DNA from: Actinomadura_C alba
GTDB lineage: Bacteria; Actinomycetota; Actinomycetes; Streptosporangiales; Streptosporangiaceae
DNA: 64,000 bases
NCBI RefSeq assembly: GCF_039530285.1
Contig: NZ_BAAAOK010000071.1
Location: 1 to 64,000 of the forward strand
Direction: 5' to 3'
A model generated the notes under the pieces. The model did not search any database. It saw only the letters and a list, made by a program, of their open reading frames with translations, and was not told the DNA's origin. Position numbers and translations under genes: made by a program. Shown here piece by piece: positions 24,369 to 33,500 of this stretch. The first letter of the stretch is position 1, and each line of letters begins with the position of its first letter.

Positions 24369-27083
24369 TCAGGAACGATGCGCGGTGTACGCCACCACCT
24401 GCTGGAAGGTCGGCCGGTTCTGCCAGTCGATCGGGCGGACGCCGACGACGCCGGCGGTGACCGAGCGGATGTCGTCGGTGTGCTTGTCGTAGGTCAGCGC
24501 GTTCACTGACGGCGCACCCTGCGCCTGGAGCAGCCGGGACACCGCCGCGGACAGGGAGCTCCGCAGGTCCTGGCGGCAGGCGGTGAGTGAGCCGTCACCG
24601 CAGTACGAGCGGTGCCAGCCGCCCGTCACCGGTCGGCCGAGCAGCTGCCGCAGGTCCTTGCTGACGTAGCCGTACCACGCGACGCCGTTCCACGCCGAGC
24701 CGACTCCGTGCCGCGGGTGGTCGTCGAGCTGCTGGGGCAGCGCGTCGACGAGCGAGCCGAGGCCACCGCGCAGGGTGCTCTCGGCCGCGTCCTCCCACCA
24801 CGCGTCGAAGATCGCGATCGCCGCCTGGTGGTCGTACGAGCCGTTGCGGTCACGGTCCACCCGGTGCGCGCCGTCCGCCAGCCAGGCCCGAAGCAGAGCC
24901 ACCGCGTCGGCGACCTGCGGGTCGTCCCCGAGCGCGTCGAGCAGCATCGGCAGCGTGTAGCGGGCCCGTGAGTCCACGGTGGCCGCGTCCTCGACGAGAC
25001 CGGCGAGCGATTCGCGGGTCACGTCGCGGGCGCCGGCGATCCGGTCGGACAGCGCCAGGCTTCGGTACACCGGACCATAGCCCCAGGCGCTGTCGGCGGC
25101 GGAGAAACCGGGCGCCTGCTTGTTGTTCCAGCTGACCAGGTGGCCGGTCGGCGGGTTGATCTGGCGGGCGTGGCTCTCGAACGGCAGGAAGCCCTGCCAG
25201 TCATAGCGGGCGTCGCCCCAGCGGGGCAGGTCGAACTCCACCTCGGTCGAGCGCTCGGGCAGCAGACCCGAGCCGAAGTAGGCGATGTCGCGGCTGTCGG
25301 CATAGAACCAGTTGAACGTGTAGTCGACCCCCTCCATCGCCCGCTGGAACGAGGTGGCGTCACGGACGTGGTCCGGGTCGTTCGCGCGGGCGAAGCCGAT
25401 GATCGAGTCGACCTCGCGCCGGTAGGTGCTGCGCTGCAGCACGATCGCCACCGGCGTGCCCCCCGCGGTCGTACGAAGCTGAACGATGCCGTGATCGGTG
25501 CGAAGCACCTGGAACGTCAGCTTCTTCGGCAGGCCGGGTGCGGTCGGGTTCGGCAGCACCGTCTCAGTGTGCGTGCGCGAGTCCAGCGGAGTGCAGACAC
25601 CGTTCTTGAGGTACGCCTCCGACTTCACGGTGGCGGGCGAGCCGTCCGTGTTGCACAGCCGCTCGGCGACGGTGTCGACGTTGTCGCTGCTCGCGCTCGT
25701 GGCCGACCACGCGTAGTCGACGCCTCGGCCGAGCTGGACGACCAGGTTCGTCCCGGCGAAGGCCACGCCGCGCGCCTTGACGCCCGGCCCGTCGAGGACC
25801 TGCTCGGTCAGCAGCTGGGGGGTGTAGTAGCCGGTCTGCGGGCCGAACACCGCCACCGGGTGGCCACTGCGGGTGTGGTCGGCCGCGACCAGGGCCGCGT
25901 TGCTCATCCCGTTCGCCGTCAGCCGCAGATCGACCGTGCCGAAGGGGGTGTCCAACCGGCCGGGCAGGGCGGGCGGCGTACCTCTGCCGAGCAGGTCGTC
26001 CAGCCGCGGCAGGTCGCCCGAGGTGGTCGCGCCGGAGCCCGGTGCCTTCGGGCCGTCGAGGTCGGGCAGCGCCACGCCGGGCCGGGCCGGGTCGATGCCG
26101 CCGCTGCCGCCGTACGGGAAGGTGACGGTGGCGGTCGTCGGCGCCTCCGGGTCGTTCTTGGCGCGCAGATCGTCGTAGACCTTGCGGGCCTCGGCGTCGC
26201 CGAACCGCTGCCGCAGCCGCTGGAACCAAAGCGCGTTCGCGTACTCCCCGCCGCCGCCCTTGCCGAAGATGCCGCCGACGAGCGAGGCGACGTAGGTCAC
26301 GTCGGCGCGGGTCCACGTCCGCGGCCTCTTGCCCAGGGCGAGGTACTCCGCTGGGCAGTCCACTCCGGTGGGCAGGCCGAGCGGGCACAGCTTGTTCTGG
26401 CCGGCGTTGATGCCCGCGAGATAGGCGTCCACGACGGGGAGCAGCGCGGCGCCTTCGGCGCCGTGGCGACCGGCGGCTGCCGTGATCTGGTCGGCGGCCT
26501 CCTGCTCGGTGTACGGCGCGGTGCGCAGTTGTTCCTGGTCCATGGCGACGTTGGCGTCGGTCCCGCCGAGGAACTCCGCCGACCGTGCGGCACCCGCGTG
26601 CCGCAGTACGTCCTGCAGGAACATCCGGTCCATCGTGCCCGCGTAGCCCGCACCCCAGGCGACGTCCGCACGGGTCGCGCCCTTGATGTACGGCACGCCG
26701 TAGGAGTCCCAGCGGATGGTCACGCCCGGCTTCGGCCGGACCTGGCGGACGACCTGGTCCGGTTCGAAGCCGGCGTCCTTGTAGTACTTCGTCAGGTCGG
26801 CGTTCGCGATCTCGCCGGGGCCGAGCCGGCCGAGCGCGTCGTACATCTCCAGCTGGTCGGCGAAGTTCTTCGGTGCGTTCTTCCCGTCGACGGCCACCCG
26901 GCCCACGGGGTCACCGAGCAGGACCTTCGCGAGGTCGGTGGCATTGATCCCGCCGGACTGACCCGGCGGCAGGATGTTCAGCACGCGACCGTACGGGTCC
27001 TCGGCCGCGAGGGCGGGCGTCGCGGAGGTGCCAAGACCGATCGCCATGACCGCCGCGGCGGTCAGGACCTTGCTTCGACGCAA
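24369..27083 (-). CDS. Secreted penicillin-acylase-family (Ntn) amidohydrolase
   Basis: 904 residues from TTG 27083, chosen because GGAGG lies 5 nt upstream and a signal peptide follows (RRSKVLTAAAVMAIGLGTSA, PALAAED). The N-terminal alpha-chain region begins with VTIRWDSYGVPYIKGATRAD and DRMFLQDVLRHAGAARSAE. The beta-chain starts at the nucleophile Ser394 in GMSNAALVAADHT, directly after the autocleavage Gly-Met. The PVAVFGPQTGYYTPQLL segment follows. In this family a single chain is exported and cuts itself to give alpha and beta subunits. Relatives hydrolyse penicillins, cephalosporins or acyl-homoserine lactones, so quorum-signal or antibiotic turnover is possible. Codons around 26063-26138 recur at 957-1032. 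Confidence 0.88.
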   Translation of the reverse strand: MRRSKVLTAAAVMAIGLGTSATPALAAEDPYGRVLNILPPGQSGGINATDLAKVLLGDPVGRVAVDGKNAPKNFADQLEMYDALGRLGPGEIANADLTKYYKDAGFEPDQVVRQVRPKPGVTIRWDSYGVPYIKGATRADVAWGAGYAGTMDRMFLQDVLRHAGAARSAEFLGGTDANVAMDQEQLRTAPYTEQEAADQITAAAGRHGAEGAALLPVVDAYLAGINAGQNKLCPLGLPTGVDCPAEYLALGKRPRTWTRADVTYVASLVGGIFGKGGGGEYANALWFQRLRQRFGDAEARKVYDDLRAKNDPEAPTTATVTFPYGGSGGIDPARPGVALPDLDGPKAPGSGATTSGDLPRLDDLLGRGTPPALPGRLDTPFGTVDLRLTANGMSNAALVAADHTRSGHPVAVFGPQTGYYTPQLLTEQVLDGPGVKARGVAFAGTNLVVQLGRGVDYAWSATSASSDNVDTVAERLCNTDGSPATVKSEAYLKNGVCTPLDSRTHTETVLPNPTAPGLPKKLTFQVLRTDHGIVQLRTTAGGTPVAIVLQRSTYRREVDSIIGFARANDPDHVRDATSFQRAMEGVDYTFNWFYADSRDIAYFGSGLLPERSTEVEFDLPRWGDARYDWQGFLPFESHARQINPPTGHLVSWNNKQAPGFSAADSAWGYGPVYRSLALSDRIAGARDVTRESLAGLVEDAATVDSRARYTLPMLLDALGDDPQVADAVALLRAWLADGAHRVDRDRNGSYDHQAAIAIFDAWWEDAAESTLRGGLGSLVDALPQQLDDHPRHGVGSAWNGVAWYGYVSKDLRQLLGRPVTGGWHRSYCGDGSLTACRQDLRSSLSAAVSRLLQAQGAPSVNALTYDKHTDDIRSVTAGVVGVRPIDWQNRPTFQQVVAYTAHRS

Positions 27084-27240
27084 GGTGTCCTCCAAACGGG
27101 CCGGCGGACAGGCGGAGAAGCATGCCGAACGCTATTGGAAAGAAGTTCCAATAGCTCCGCGAGTATCGCCGATCTCCTGCCCCAGGACAAGACCTCTCGG
27201 AATTGAGGGGCACGCGAGGATGGTGGCGATTCGGTGAAAT

Positions 27241-28359
27241 CTAGTCGCCGCGGATATGCCACGTACGGGTTGCGGGGTGCCACACAAGGCGCACCTGTCC
27301 TTGATCCGGCCTGCGGAGAGTCAGCTCACTCAGGTCAAGGGCGGACAGAGCCCGCAGCGCCTCATCTGATGCATTGGACCAAAGGAGGAGCGTGATGCCT
27401 GCATCCGGATCGTTCGCGATGACAAGGCCTGGCTCATCGTCAGCGCCGGGCTCGGGAGGCTGTGACGATTCCTCATCCCTGCGCAGCAGGCGGCGGACCA
27501 GGTGTCTGGCCTGCCCATAGGCGCCCTCGGCGATTTTGGCGGCGAGGGCCTGAATGAACGGCACGACAGCGGTGGTGACCACTGCGGTCACGACGACTGC
27601 TGCAACGTCTGGGGCAGCCCCAACTGTGTGGTTGCGTGCGTCCTCGTCCTCGCGGGCGCGCAGCACCTCGACCCGCCCGCGCCACACGGTGGCCTCCTCG
27701 GCTCGGCCCAGCCTTTCGAGGAGGTCGGCCAGTTGTCCGGCGGCCAACGACGAGCCCGCATCCGCATCCTGCCTGACGTACTCCTCTGCTTCGCTCAGAC
27801 GGTCCTGTTCAATCAGCAGGTGCGCGAGGTAACGGCGCGCGTAGGTATTGCCGGCCGCGACAGAGGCCCGATACCAGTGTTCTGCTTCGACTCTCTGTTC
27901 CTTCTTTTCGAGCAGGTCGGCGAGGGACTGCATCGAGTATGGAACGCCGCCCTCGGCGGCTTGCCGGAGCCAGAACTCACGTTCGTCAGGGCTCTCGCTC
28001 CTCCCGGCCATGCGCTGGATTGCCTCGAGCCAACCTGCCTCCGCAGCACGCCTGAACCAGGAAGTCGCAGCGGCGGAGTCGGCCGCACCGTGCGGGCGCT
28101 TGTTCACCGACCGATCGTGGTACACCCCGGCCAGGTCGTACATCGCCTCGGGATCTCCGGCCTCCGCAGCGGCGAGCAGCCACCTCTCGGCCAGGTCTTT
28201 CCTGCCTCCGAAGGCGACGTAGAAATAGTTCCCCAGCGTCCTCATCGCCGCGACATCGCCGGCCTCCGCAGCCGACTCAAGGTTCGGATCCAGCTCTCCC
28301 GGCAGCTCTGGTACCGCCACCCGTACCCTCCTCATAACGCCCGCCATAGATCCCGTCAC
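27241..28359 (-). CDS. Sel1/TPR-repeat protein
   Basis: 372 residues. Six or seven degenerate Sel1-like or TPR repeats occupy about residues 25-230: ESAAEAGDVAAMRTLGNYFY, AAEAGDPEAMYDLAGVYHD, RRAAEAGWLEAIQRMAG, RQAAEGGVPYSMQSLADLL. A moderately hydrophobic helix follows (VAAVVVTAVVTTAVVPFIQA), then a charged linker and a small C-terminal domain ending LVWHPATRTWHIRGD. Repeats of this kind mediate protein contacts. The hydrophobic segment suggests peripheral or single-pass membrane association. ATG 28359 is the first start; ATG 28335 is also possible. No partner is obvious. Confidence 0.72.
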   Translation of the reverse strand: MTGSMAGVMRRVRVAVPELPGELDPNLESAAEAGDVAAMRTLGNYFYVAFGGRKDLAERWLLAAAEAGDPEAMYDLAGVYHDRSVNKRPHGAADSAAATSWFRRAAEAGWLEAIQRMAGRSESPDEREFWLRQAAEGGVPYSMQSLADLLEKKEQRVEAEHWYRASVAAGNTYARRYLAHLLIEQDRLSEAEEYVRQDADAGSSLAAGQLADLLERLGRAEEATVWRGRVEVLRAREDEDARNHTVGAAPDVAAVVVTAVVTTAVVPFIQALAAKIAEGAYGQARHLVRRLLRRDEESSQPPEPGADDEPGLVIANDPDAGITLLLWSNASDEALRALSALDLSELTLRRPDQGQVRLVWHPATRTWHIRGD

Positions 28360-28687
28360 TTCAATCGTCGCATCGATGAGCCGCAGTGTTCCTGACTCCG
28401 GTCATGATCTTGTCTGTGCACGAACGCCCCCCCGCCCGTTCCAAGGTCGGACGGGGAACACGGCGCCGGCCCGTGCCGCCCCGGGCGTCCACGGAATCGG
28501 GGAGCATCCTGACTCCGGGCATACCGCCGAGCTAAAACCAACGGCTCGAAAACACAACTCCGCTCTTAAGAGTCTGGAGCCCAAAACTCTAGGGAAAGCA
28601 CGATCGTCGATTTCTGTGTGAGTTTCTACCGGACCGTCGACGGGTAACCGTGTAACGACAGCTTACAGTGGGCTCACAGGGGGGATC
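28360..28687. other. Divergent promoter region with a copied CU044_5270 gene fragment
   Basis: Bases 28463-28522 copy 37993-38053 of the CU044_5270-type gene. Forty bases in a row are identical, with a 1-nt deletion in the rest, in direct orientation. Bases 28530-28680 are the most A+T-rich stretch here and contain the palindrome CTCTTAAGAG at 28563-28572. They should carry the promoter of the DUF2235 gene. No gene. Confidence 0.65.
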
Positions 28688-30262
28688 ATGCGTCATCTCA
28701 TTGTGTGCTGCGACGGCACTTGGAATACACCGGAGGACGAGACCGTCACGAACGTACGCCGACTATATAACGCCCTCGATGACGTGGACGAAGACAAGCA
28801 CCCGCAATTACGCTATTACCAGCCCGGCGTGGGCACTCTGCGGAACAGGCTGCTGGGAGGCGGTGCCGGACTAGGTCTGTCCCGCAATGTGATGGACGCC
28901 TACCACTGGTTGACCACCAGGTATGAGCCCGAGGACCTCATCTCGCTATTCGGCTTCAGCCGCGGTTCCTACACCGCGCGCAGCCTTGCCGGAATGATCT
29001 CAGCGTGCGGGTTGATCGACACCTCCAAGATGGACGAGGTAACGGTTCTGAGACAAATCAAATATGTGTACGACCGCAGGTACCGGAAGGGCAGCACTGG
29101 CGATCAACAATGGCGTGACGGGCTCACCTTCCGCTATGACCCTGACGATCGTGAGCAGATCCCGGTATACTTTATCGGAGTGTGGGACACCGTCGGTGCA
29201 CTCGGCATCCCGGACTACATGGGTTGGCTCAATATTCTGGACCCACGCAGCCGCCACGACTTCCATGACCTGAAGTTGAATCCGTATATCAAGCATGCTC
29301 GTCACGCCGTGGCCATGGATGAGCGCCGTGGTCCCTACATTCCCGCGCTGTGGTCTGAGCCGTTTGCAGATGATCAGGACGTCGAGCAGGTGTGGTTCCC
29401 TGGCAGCCACAAGGACGTGGGCGGCGGCCACCTTCGAATGGGCTTGAGTGACGGCGCACTGCTGTGGATGATCGACCAAGCGCGCAGCAATAAGGTCAAG
29501 CTCGGCTTCGACAAGACGACGGTGGACCAGATCAGGCCCAATCCGCTCGACGTCCTGCACGACGACGACCGCGGTGTGGTCGGCGTGCTCGAGCCCTTGG
29601 TCGACCCATCGCTCAAGCCTTTGCTCGAGATCGCCCTGCAGCCTCGGCCGCGGGCTGTGCCCCGGATCGACCCGAACAGACCAAGCAACCGTCTCCACCA
29701 GTCGGTGTACGACCGCCATCAAACCCCGCCCATCACGAGCGGACCGTATCGACCCACCCGGGTTCTCGCTCCAGGTGAGACGGAGACGGTCGAGATATAT
29801 GCCCGCGAACCGTGGAACGAGACCGGGCTCTACCTCGAAGCCGGTGACTACCGTTTCACCGCTGAGGGCGAGTGGCTGGACGGCGACATCGCGTCGGGTC
29901 CCGCCGGTACCGAGGGCCTCCGCCGCTTCAACCCGCTGGTCGAGAAGCTCCGCCTCGTGGGCACACTGTTGGGTAAGGGACAAAAGCTCTTCCGGCTTGT
30001 GACGCGGAACAAGGTTGCGGACTTCATCGGTGCGCGCCGGGAGGAAGACATGCCGTGGATGTCGCTCGTCGGCGTCGTCGCCAACGACGCGATATCCATC
30101 ACGGATGCGAACAGGGCACACGAGCGCATCCCCATCGGCGCCGACACCAGCTGCCGGGTGACCAAGAGCGGATATTTCTACGCCTTCGCCAACGATGCCT
30201 GGGGTTTCTACGGGAACAACGACGGCAGTGTGCGTCTCACCGTGACCAGGACGGACGAGTAG
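28688..30262 (+). CDS. DUF2235 alpha/beta hydrolase with C-terminal lectin-like domain
   Basis: 524 residues. The N-terminal DUF2235 domain starts HLIVCCDGTWNTPEDE, has the nucleophile elbow G89-F-S91-R-G93 (LFGFSRGSYTARSLAGM), PVYFIGVWDTVGALGIP, and the late WFPGSHKDVGGG motif, completing a Ser/Asp/His-type hydrolase. DUF2235 enzymes include phospholipases, some used as type VI effectors. The last 150 residues are a separate beta-rich domain (YLEAGDYRFTAEGEWLDGDI, IPIGADTSCRVTKSGYFYAF, ANDAWGFYGNNDGSVRLTV), which resembles the PA-I (LecA) galactose-binding fold. No signal peptide. Start ATG 28688 follows GGGGG. The fusion suggests action on a glycosylated or glycolipid substrate. Confidence 0.8.
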   Translation: MRHLIVCCDGTWNTPEDETVTNVRRLYNALDDVDEDKHPQLRYYQPGVGTLRNRLLGGGAGLGLSRNVMDAYHWLTTRYEPEDLISLFGFSRGSYTARSLAGMISACGLIDTSKMDEVTVLRQIKYVYDRRYRKGSTGDQQWRDGLTFRYDPDDREQIPVYFIGVWDTVGALGIPDYMGWLNILDPRSRHDFHDLKLNPYIKHARHAVAMDERRGPYIPALWSEPFADDQDVEQVWFPGSHKDVGGGHLRMGLSDGALLWMIDQARSNKVKLGFDKTTVDQIRPNPLDVLHDDDRGVVGVLEPLVDPSLKPLLEIALQPRPRAVPRIDPNRPSNRLHQSVYDRHQTPPITSGPYRPTRVLAPGETETVEIYAREPWNETGLYLEAGDYRFTAEGEWLDGDIASGPAGTEGLRRFNPLVEKLRLVGTLLGKGQKLFRLVTRNKVADFIGARREEDMPWMSLVGVVANDAISITDANRAHERIPIGADTSCRVTKSGYFYAFANDAWGFYGNNDGSVRLTVTRTDE

Positions 30263-30311
30263 TCCCGCGCGCTCAACCTGGTGAAGGATGATTACTACGT
30301 CTGCGCATGGC

Positions 30312-30340
30312 CTTGTGGCGTCCCCGGCGGTCGCGTTCGG
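30312..30340. repeat. 29-bp sequence also present at 931-959
   Basis: Bases 30312-30340 equal 931-959 except for one base. It lies in the 96-bp gap between the DUF2235 and DoxX genes. At the other site it is joined directly to the acylase fragment. Confidence 0.7.
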
Positions 30341-30358
30341 TCCGCGAGAGTCGTACGG

Positions 30359-30781
30359 TCAGGGCCGCAGGGAGCGCAGCAGCTGCCGGGTCTCTTCGCG
30401 GCGGTCGTAGGCGATCAGCGCGAACACGATGGCGAACGCGGCGGGCAGCGCTGCGAACGCGGGAACGAGGACCAGCACCTGGGTGAGGATCGCGCCGATC
30501 ATGAGGCCGATGAGGCCGGTCGCCGCGAGGCCGGCGAGCCGTGGCACGACCAGGCCGATCGCGCCCGCCGCCTCGACGGCGCCGGTCACGTACCGGAACC
30601 ACTGGCCCCAGCCGATCTCGGCGAAGGTCTCCACCGCGTCCTTCTGCCCGGCGAACTTGGGCATCGCCGAAGCGATGAGCAGGAAGGCCGCGATGAGGAT
30701 CTGGAGTACCCACAGCGTGCGGCGCAGCGTGCTCGGCTTCGAAGCGTTGCCGGAGGCGGTGGAGTGAGTGTGCGTGGTCAT
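30359..30781 (-). CDS. DoxX-family membrane protein
   Basis: 140 residues from ATG 30781. Four hydrophobic helices: LWVLQILIAAFLLIASAMP, WFRYVTGAVEAAGAIGLVV, LAGLAATGLIGLMIGAILTQ and LVPAFAALPAAFAIVFALIA. The first loop has the family motif MPKFAG, and the FRYVTG...GAIGLV segment is typical of DoxX. These small membrane proteins are linked to redox and thiol homeostasis, but this one has no assigned partner. It lies just downstream of the sigma factor region in the opposite half of the same strand and could be part of the sigma/YCII regulon. Confidence 0.82.
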   Translation of the reverse strand: MTTHTHSTASGNASKPSTLRRTLWVLQILIAAFLLIASAMPKFAGQKDAVETFAEIGWGQWFRYVTGAVEAAGAIGLVVPRLAGLAATGLIGLMIGAILTQVLVLVPAFAALPAAFAIVFALIAYDRREETRQLLRSLRP

Positions 30782-30881
30782 GTCAATGGTCCTTCCGGGA
30801 CGGTCTGTCGCGTGTGTGCTGCCAACGCGTCGTCCGGCGACCGCCCGGATCGACATCCGCCCCGGATTTCTTCGAGATTCT

Positions 30882-32165
30882 TCAGCGGCCTTGTTCGGCC
30901 AGCTCAGCGGCGCGTCTCAGGAGCACCTGCCGTTCCGGCTCATTACGGGTGAGGGCCGCCGCCCGCTCGAACTCCGCGCTCGCCTCGGCCACCCGGCCGA
31001 GACGCGCCAGCAGGTCGCCGCGCACGCTCGGCAGAAGGTGGTAGTTCTTCAGGGACGGCTCGCCGGTGAGCGCGTCGGCGATGGCCAGGCCGCGCTCGGG
31101 GCCGTACGCCATGCCCAGCGCGACCGCCCGGTTCACCTCGACGACGGGGGAGGGTGCGGTGCGGGCGAGGATCTCGTACAGCCCCGCGATCTGCTCCCAG
31201 TCGGTGGCGTCGGCCGTGACCGCCTGAGCGTGGCAGGCCGCGATCGCCGCCTGCAGGACGTACGGACCGGGCGGGTCGCCGATGGTCCGGGCGCGCAGCA
31301 GCGCCGCGAAGCCGCGGTGGATCAGCAGCCGGTCCCAGAGCGCGCGGTCCTGCTCCGGCAGCGGGACGGGCTCGCCGGACGGTCCGGTACGGGCCCGGGT
31401 GCGGGATGCCTGGATCTCCATCAGCGCGACCAGGCCGTGCACCTCGGCCTCCGCGGGCACCAGCTCGGCCAGCACCCGTCCCAGCCGCAGCGCCTCCTGG
31501 CACAGGTCGGTACGGACCCAGTCGTCACCGGCCGTCGCCGCGTAACCCTCATTGAAGATCAGGTAGATGACCTCAAGGACCGACGCCAGCCGGGCGGCGC
31601 GATCGGCCCCGGCGGGGACTTCGAACGGGACGCCGGCCTGCGCCAAGGTCCGCTTGGCCCGGACGATCCGCTGTGCGACGGTCGCCTCGGGCACCAGAAA
31701 CGCCCGCGCGATCTCGTCAGTGGTGAGCCCGCCGAGCAGCCGCAGCGTCAGAGCAACCCGGGCCGACGTGGACAACACGGGGTGGCAGGCGGTGAACACC
31801 AGCCGCAACAGGTCGTCCTCGATCTGCTCGGGATCGAGTGCGGCGTCGAACTCGGCACCGCCGGTCTCGGTCTCCAGCCCGTGCCCGATCTCCTCGATCT
31901 TGCGTTCGAGGCGCTGCTCTCGGCGGATCCGGTCGATGGCGCGGCGCTTGGCGACCGCCATGAGCCACGCACCGGGGTTGTCGGGGATGCCGGATCCGGC
32001 CCACTGCTCCAGGGCGGCGACCAGTGCGTCCTGCGCCAGTTCCTCGGCGAGGCCGACGTCGTTCACCAGGCGTACGAGGCCCGCGATGATCCGCGGCGAC
32101 TCCAGCCGCCAGACCGCGGCGATCGCCCCGTGAACCGCTGATCGCTCCCCCTTTGTCTGCGTCAC
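30882..32165 (-). CDS. ECF sigma factor with C-terminal DUF6596/TPR-like extension
   Basis: 427 residues from GTG 32165 (VTQTKGERSAVHGAIAAVWR); an upstream frame is unlikely. Sigma region 2 covers about 15-90 (DVGLAEELAQDALVAALEQW, NPGAWLMAVAKRRAIDRIRR) and region 4 about 125-185 (LTLRLLGGLTTDEIARAFLV, PEATVAQRIVRAKRTL). The 240-residue C-terminal extension (YLIFNEGYAA, LCQEALRLGRVLAELVP, EVNRAVALGMAYGPERGL) is the usual one in this group, in which the extension replaces an anti-sigma factor. The YCII protein gene lies 118 bp upstream on the same strand, the standard genomic partner. Confidence 0.9.
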   Translation of the reverse strand: MTQTKGERSAVHGAIAAVWRLESPRIIAGLVRLVNDVGLAEELAQDALVAALEQWAGSGIPDNPGAWLMAVAKRRAIDRIRREQRLERKIEEIGHGLETETGGAEFDAALDPEQIEDDLLRLVFTACHPVLSTSARVALTLRLLGGLTTDEIARAFLVPEATVAQRIVRAKRTLAQAGVPFEVPAGADRAARLASVLEVIYLIFNEGYAATAGDDWVRTDLCQEALRLGRVLAELVPAEAEVHGLVALMEIQASRTRARTGPSGEPVPLPEQDRALWDRLLIHRGFAALLRARTIGDPPGPYVLQAAIAACHAQAVTADATDWEQIAGLYEILARTAPSPVVEVNRAVALGMAYGPERGLAIADALTGEPSLKNYHLLPSVRGDLLARLGRVAEASAEFERAAALTRNEPERQVLLRRAAELAEQGR

Positions 32166-32283
32166 GGGGACGATGAGAGCACCATTGCAGGTCAACGCGC
32201 AAGAAGCCGCCCGCCGCAACCCCTGAGGTCGAGTACGGCGGGCGGCGCGCAAGGCGGCCATGCCACCCTGTGACCGGCCGGGA

Positions 32284-32637
32284 TCACTGGCCCGGCTGGT
32301 CCTCCGGGCCGAACACCTGCTTGATCACGCCCTGACCATCGCCGACGATCTGCCAGAACCGCTTGGACAACTCGATGGCCTCCTCCCTGGTGCGTACCTC
32401 GATCAGCGCGAAGCCGACCACGGCCTCCTTGGCCTCGCTGTAGGGGCCGTCGGTCACGGTCACCTTGCCGTCCTTGGAAGCGATGTGGATGCCCTGCGGC
32501 TCGAGCCCACCGGTGGCGAGCAGCACGCCCGCCTTGCTCATCTCGGCGATGAACGCGCCCATCTCGGCCTGGAGTCGCTCGCTCGGCGGGGTGGCCGGGG
32601 TCGAACCGTCCTCTGTCGTCATCATCAGGAATCGCAT
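32284..32637 (-). CDS. YCII-family protein, sigma factor partner
   Basis: 117 residues from ATG 32637, with AGGAGA upstream. It has the YCII dimeric ferredoxin-like fold: MRFLMMTTEDGS, EMSKAGVLLATGGLEPQGI, VTDGPYSEAKEAVVGFALIE and FEVRTREEAIELSKRF-like text. The conserved Asp/His-type putative catalytic site of YCII is only partly visible. In this family the gene sits beside an ECF sigma factor with a long extension. Its activity is unknown; it may be an enzyme or sensor whose state controls the sigma factor. Confidence 0.85.
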   Translation of the reverse strand: MRFLMMTTEDGSTPATPPSERLQAEMGAFIAEMSKAGVLLATGGLEPQGIHIASKDGKVTVTDGPYSEAKEAVVGFALIEVRTREEAIELSKRFWQIVGDGQGVIKQVFGPEDQPGQ

Positions 32638-32858
32638 GGTCTGTCTCCTCATTGCAGCGGTGCCGGTGAACTCGTTTCTCCCGGCGCTCACCGTCGCGTC
32701 GAACGGAGGGCCGCCCGATCGACACGGGCGGCCGATTTTTCTGTACGAATCGAAAGTGCCTGGTCAGAGGGGGAGGGAGCTCGCTCCAGCCGGCGCTCGG
32801 TCAGCCGGTGGCGCGGCGCGCGGTCGACCTTACACCCCTGCTTTCTCGGCTATGCGGG

Positions 32859-33425
32859 TCACGAGCCGGGACGGAGATATCCCAGCAGATCGTCCACGAG
32901 CTGGTCCGGGCTCGCGTTGCCCTTGCCGCCCTTGGCCAGATGTCCCACCGCGGCGAGTTCGGCGGCCCCGTGCGCGGTCGCGCGCAGGAGCGAGGCCAGC
33001 CGTACCGAGTCGCCGGGAGGCAGCGCGCCGGCGGCCTGGGTGGCGGCGACGAGGTCGACCAGCGCGGTCTGCGCCGCGTGCGCCGCCTTGGTCAGCTCGT
33101 CCGTCTGGATGTTCCACGGGCCGAACACCAGACGGAAGCGGGCCGGCCGCTCGAGCGCCCAGGCGATGTAGCCGTGCAGGGTCGCGCGCAGCGCCGCCTC
33201 GGGGGATCGCTCACTCTTGAGGGCCGCCGCCAGCTCGGCAGCGCGCCGCTCGAGCTCGGCCGCGGCCACGGCGGCCAGCAACAGCTCCTTGCTGGCGAAG
33301 TGCTTGTAGGGGGCGTTGTGCGACACGCCGACCTGCCGCCCCACCTCGCGCAGCGTCACGGCCGCCACCCCGCCCTCGTCGAGCAGGACGGTGGCCACGT
33401 CGACCAGCGCCTCCCGGGTCCCCAT
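32859..33425 (-). CDS. TetR-family repressor
   Basis: 188 residues. The N-terminal HTH is ALVDVATVLLDEGGVAAVTL followed by REVGRQVGVSHNAPYKHFAS, and the ligand domain contains MIQTDELT-like and LRATAHGAAEL segments (TetR_C_13/WHG-like). The start ATG 33425 is 6 nt after TACGAT on the same strand, so the mRNA is probably leaderless. Between this gene and the divergent SDR lie two tandem palindromes, so the protein should repress both. Inducer unknown. Confidence 0.88.
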   Translation of the reverse strand: MGTREALVDVATVLLDEGGVAAVTLREVGRQVGVSHNAPYKHFASKELLLAAVAAAELERRAAELAAALKSERSPEAALRATLHGYIAWALERPARFRLVFGPWNIQTDELTKAAHAAQTALVDLVAATQAAGALPPGDSVRLASLLRATAHGAAELAAVGHLAKGGKGNASPDQLVDDLLGYLRPGS

Positions 33426-33431
33426 CGCGCC

Positions 33432-33500
33432 ATCGTAACTAGGTTGACGATGTCAACCTAGGCCGCTAGGTTGACGCCGTCAACCACAGGAGGGATGAAG
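33432..33500. promoter_or_regulatory. Two tandem TetR operators between regulator and SDR
   Basis: A perfect palindrome with arms CTAGGTTGAC and GTCAACCTAG separated by 3 nt lies at 33439-33461. A second, nearly identical one (CTAGGTTGAC and GTCAACCAC) lies at 33466-33487. The centres are 26-27 bp apart, so two dimers could bind on nearly the same face or cooperatively. The minus-strand -10 TACGAT (33437-33432) abuts the first operator, and the SDR RBS AGGAGG (33488-33493) abuts the second. Confidence 0.85.

Noticed and set aside
25140..27206. 688-codon plus-strand frame opposite the acylase gene
   Set aside because: The minus strand has the signal peptide, Ntn nucleophile and RBS; the plus frame has no domain.
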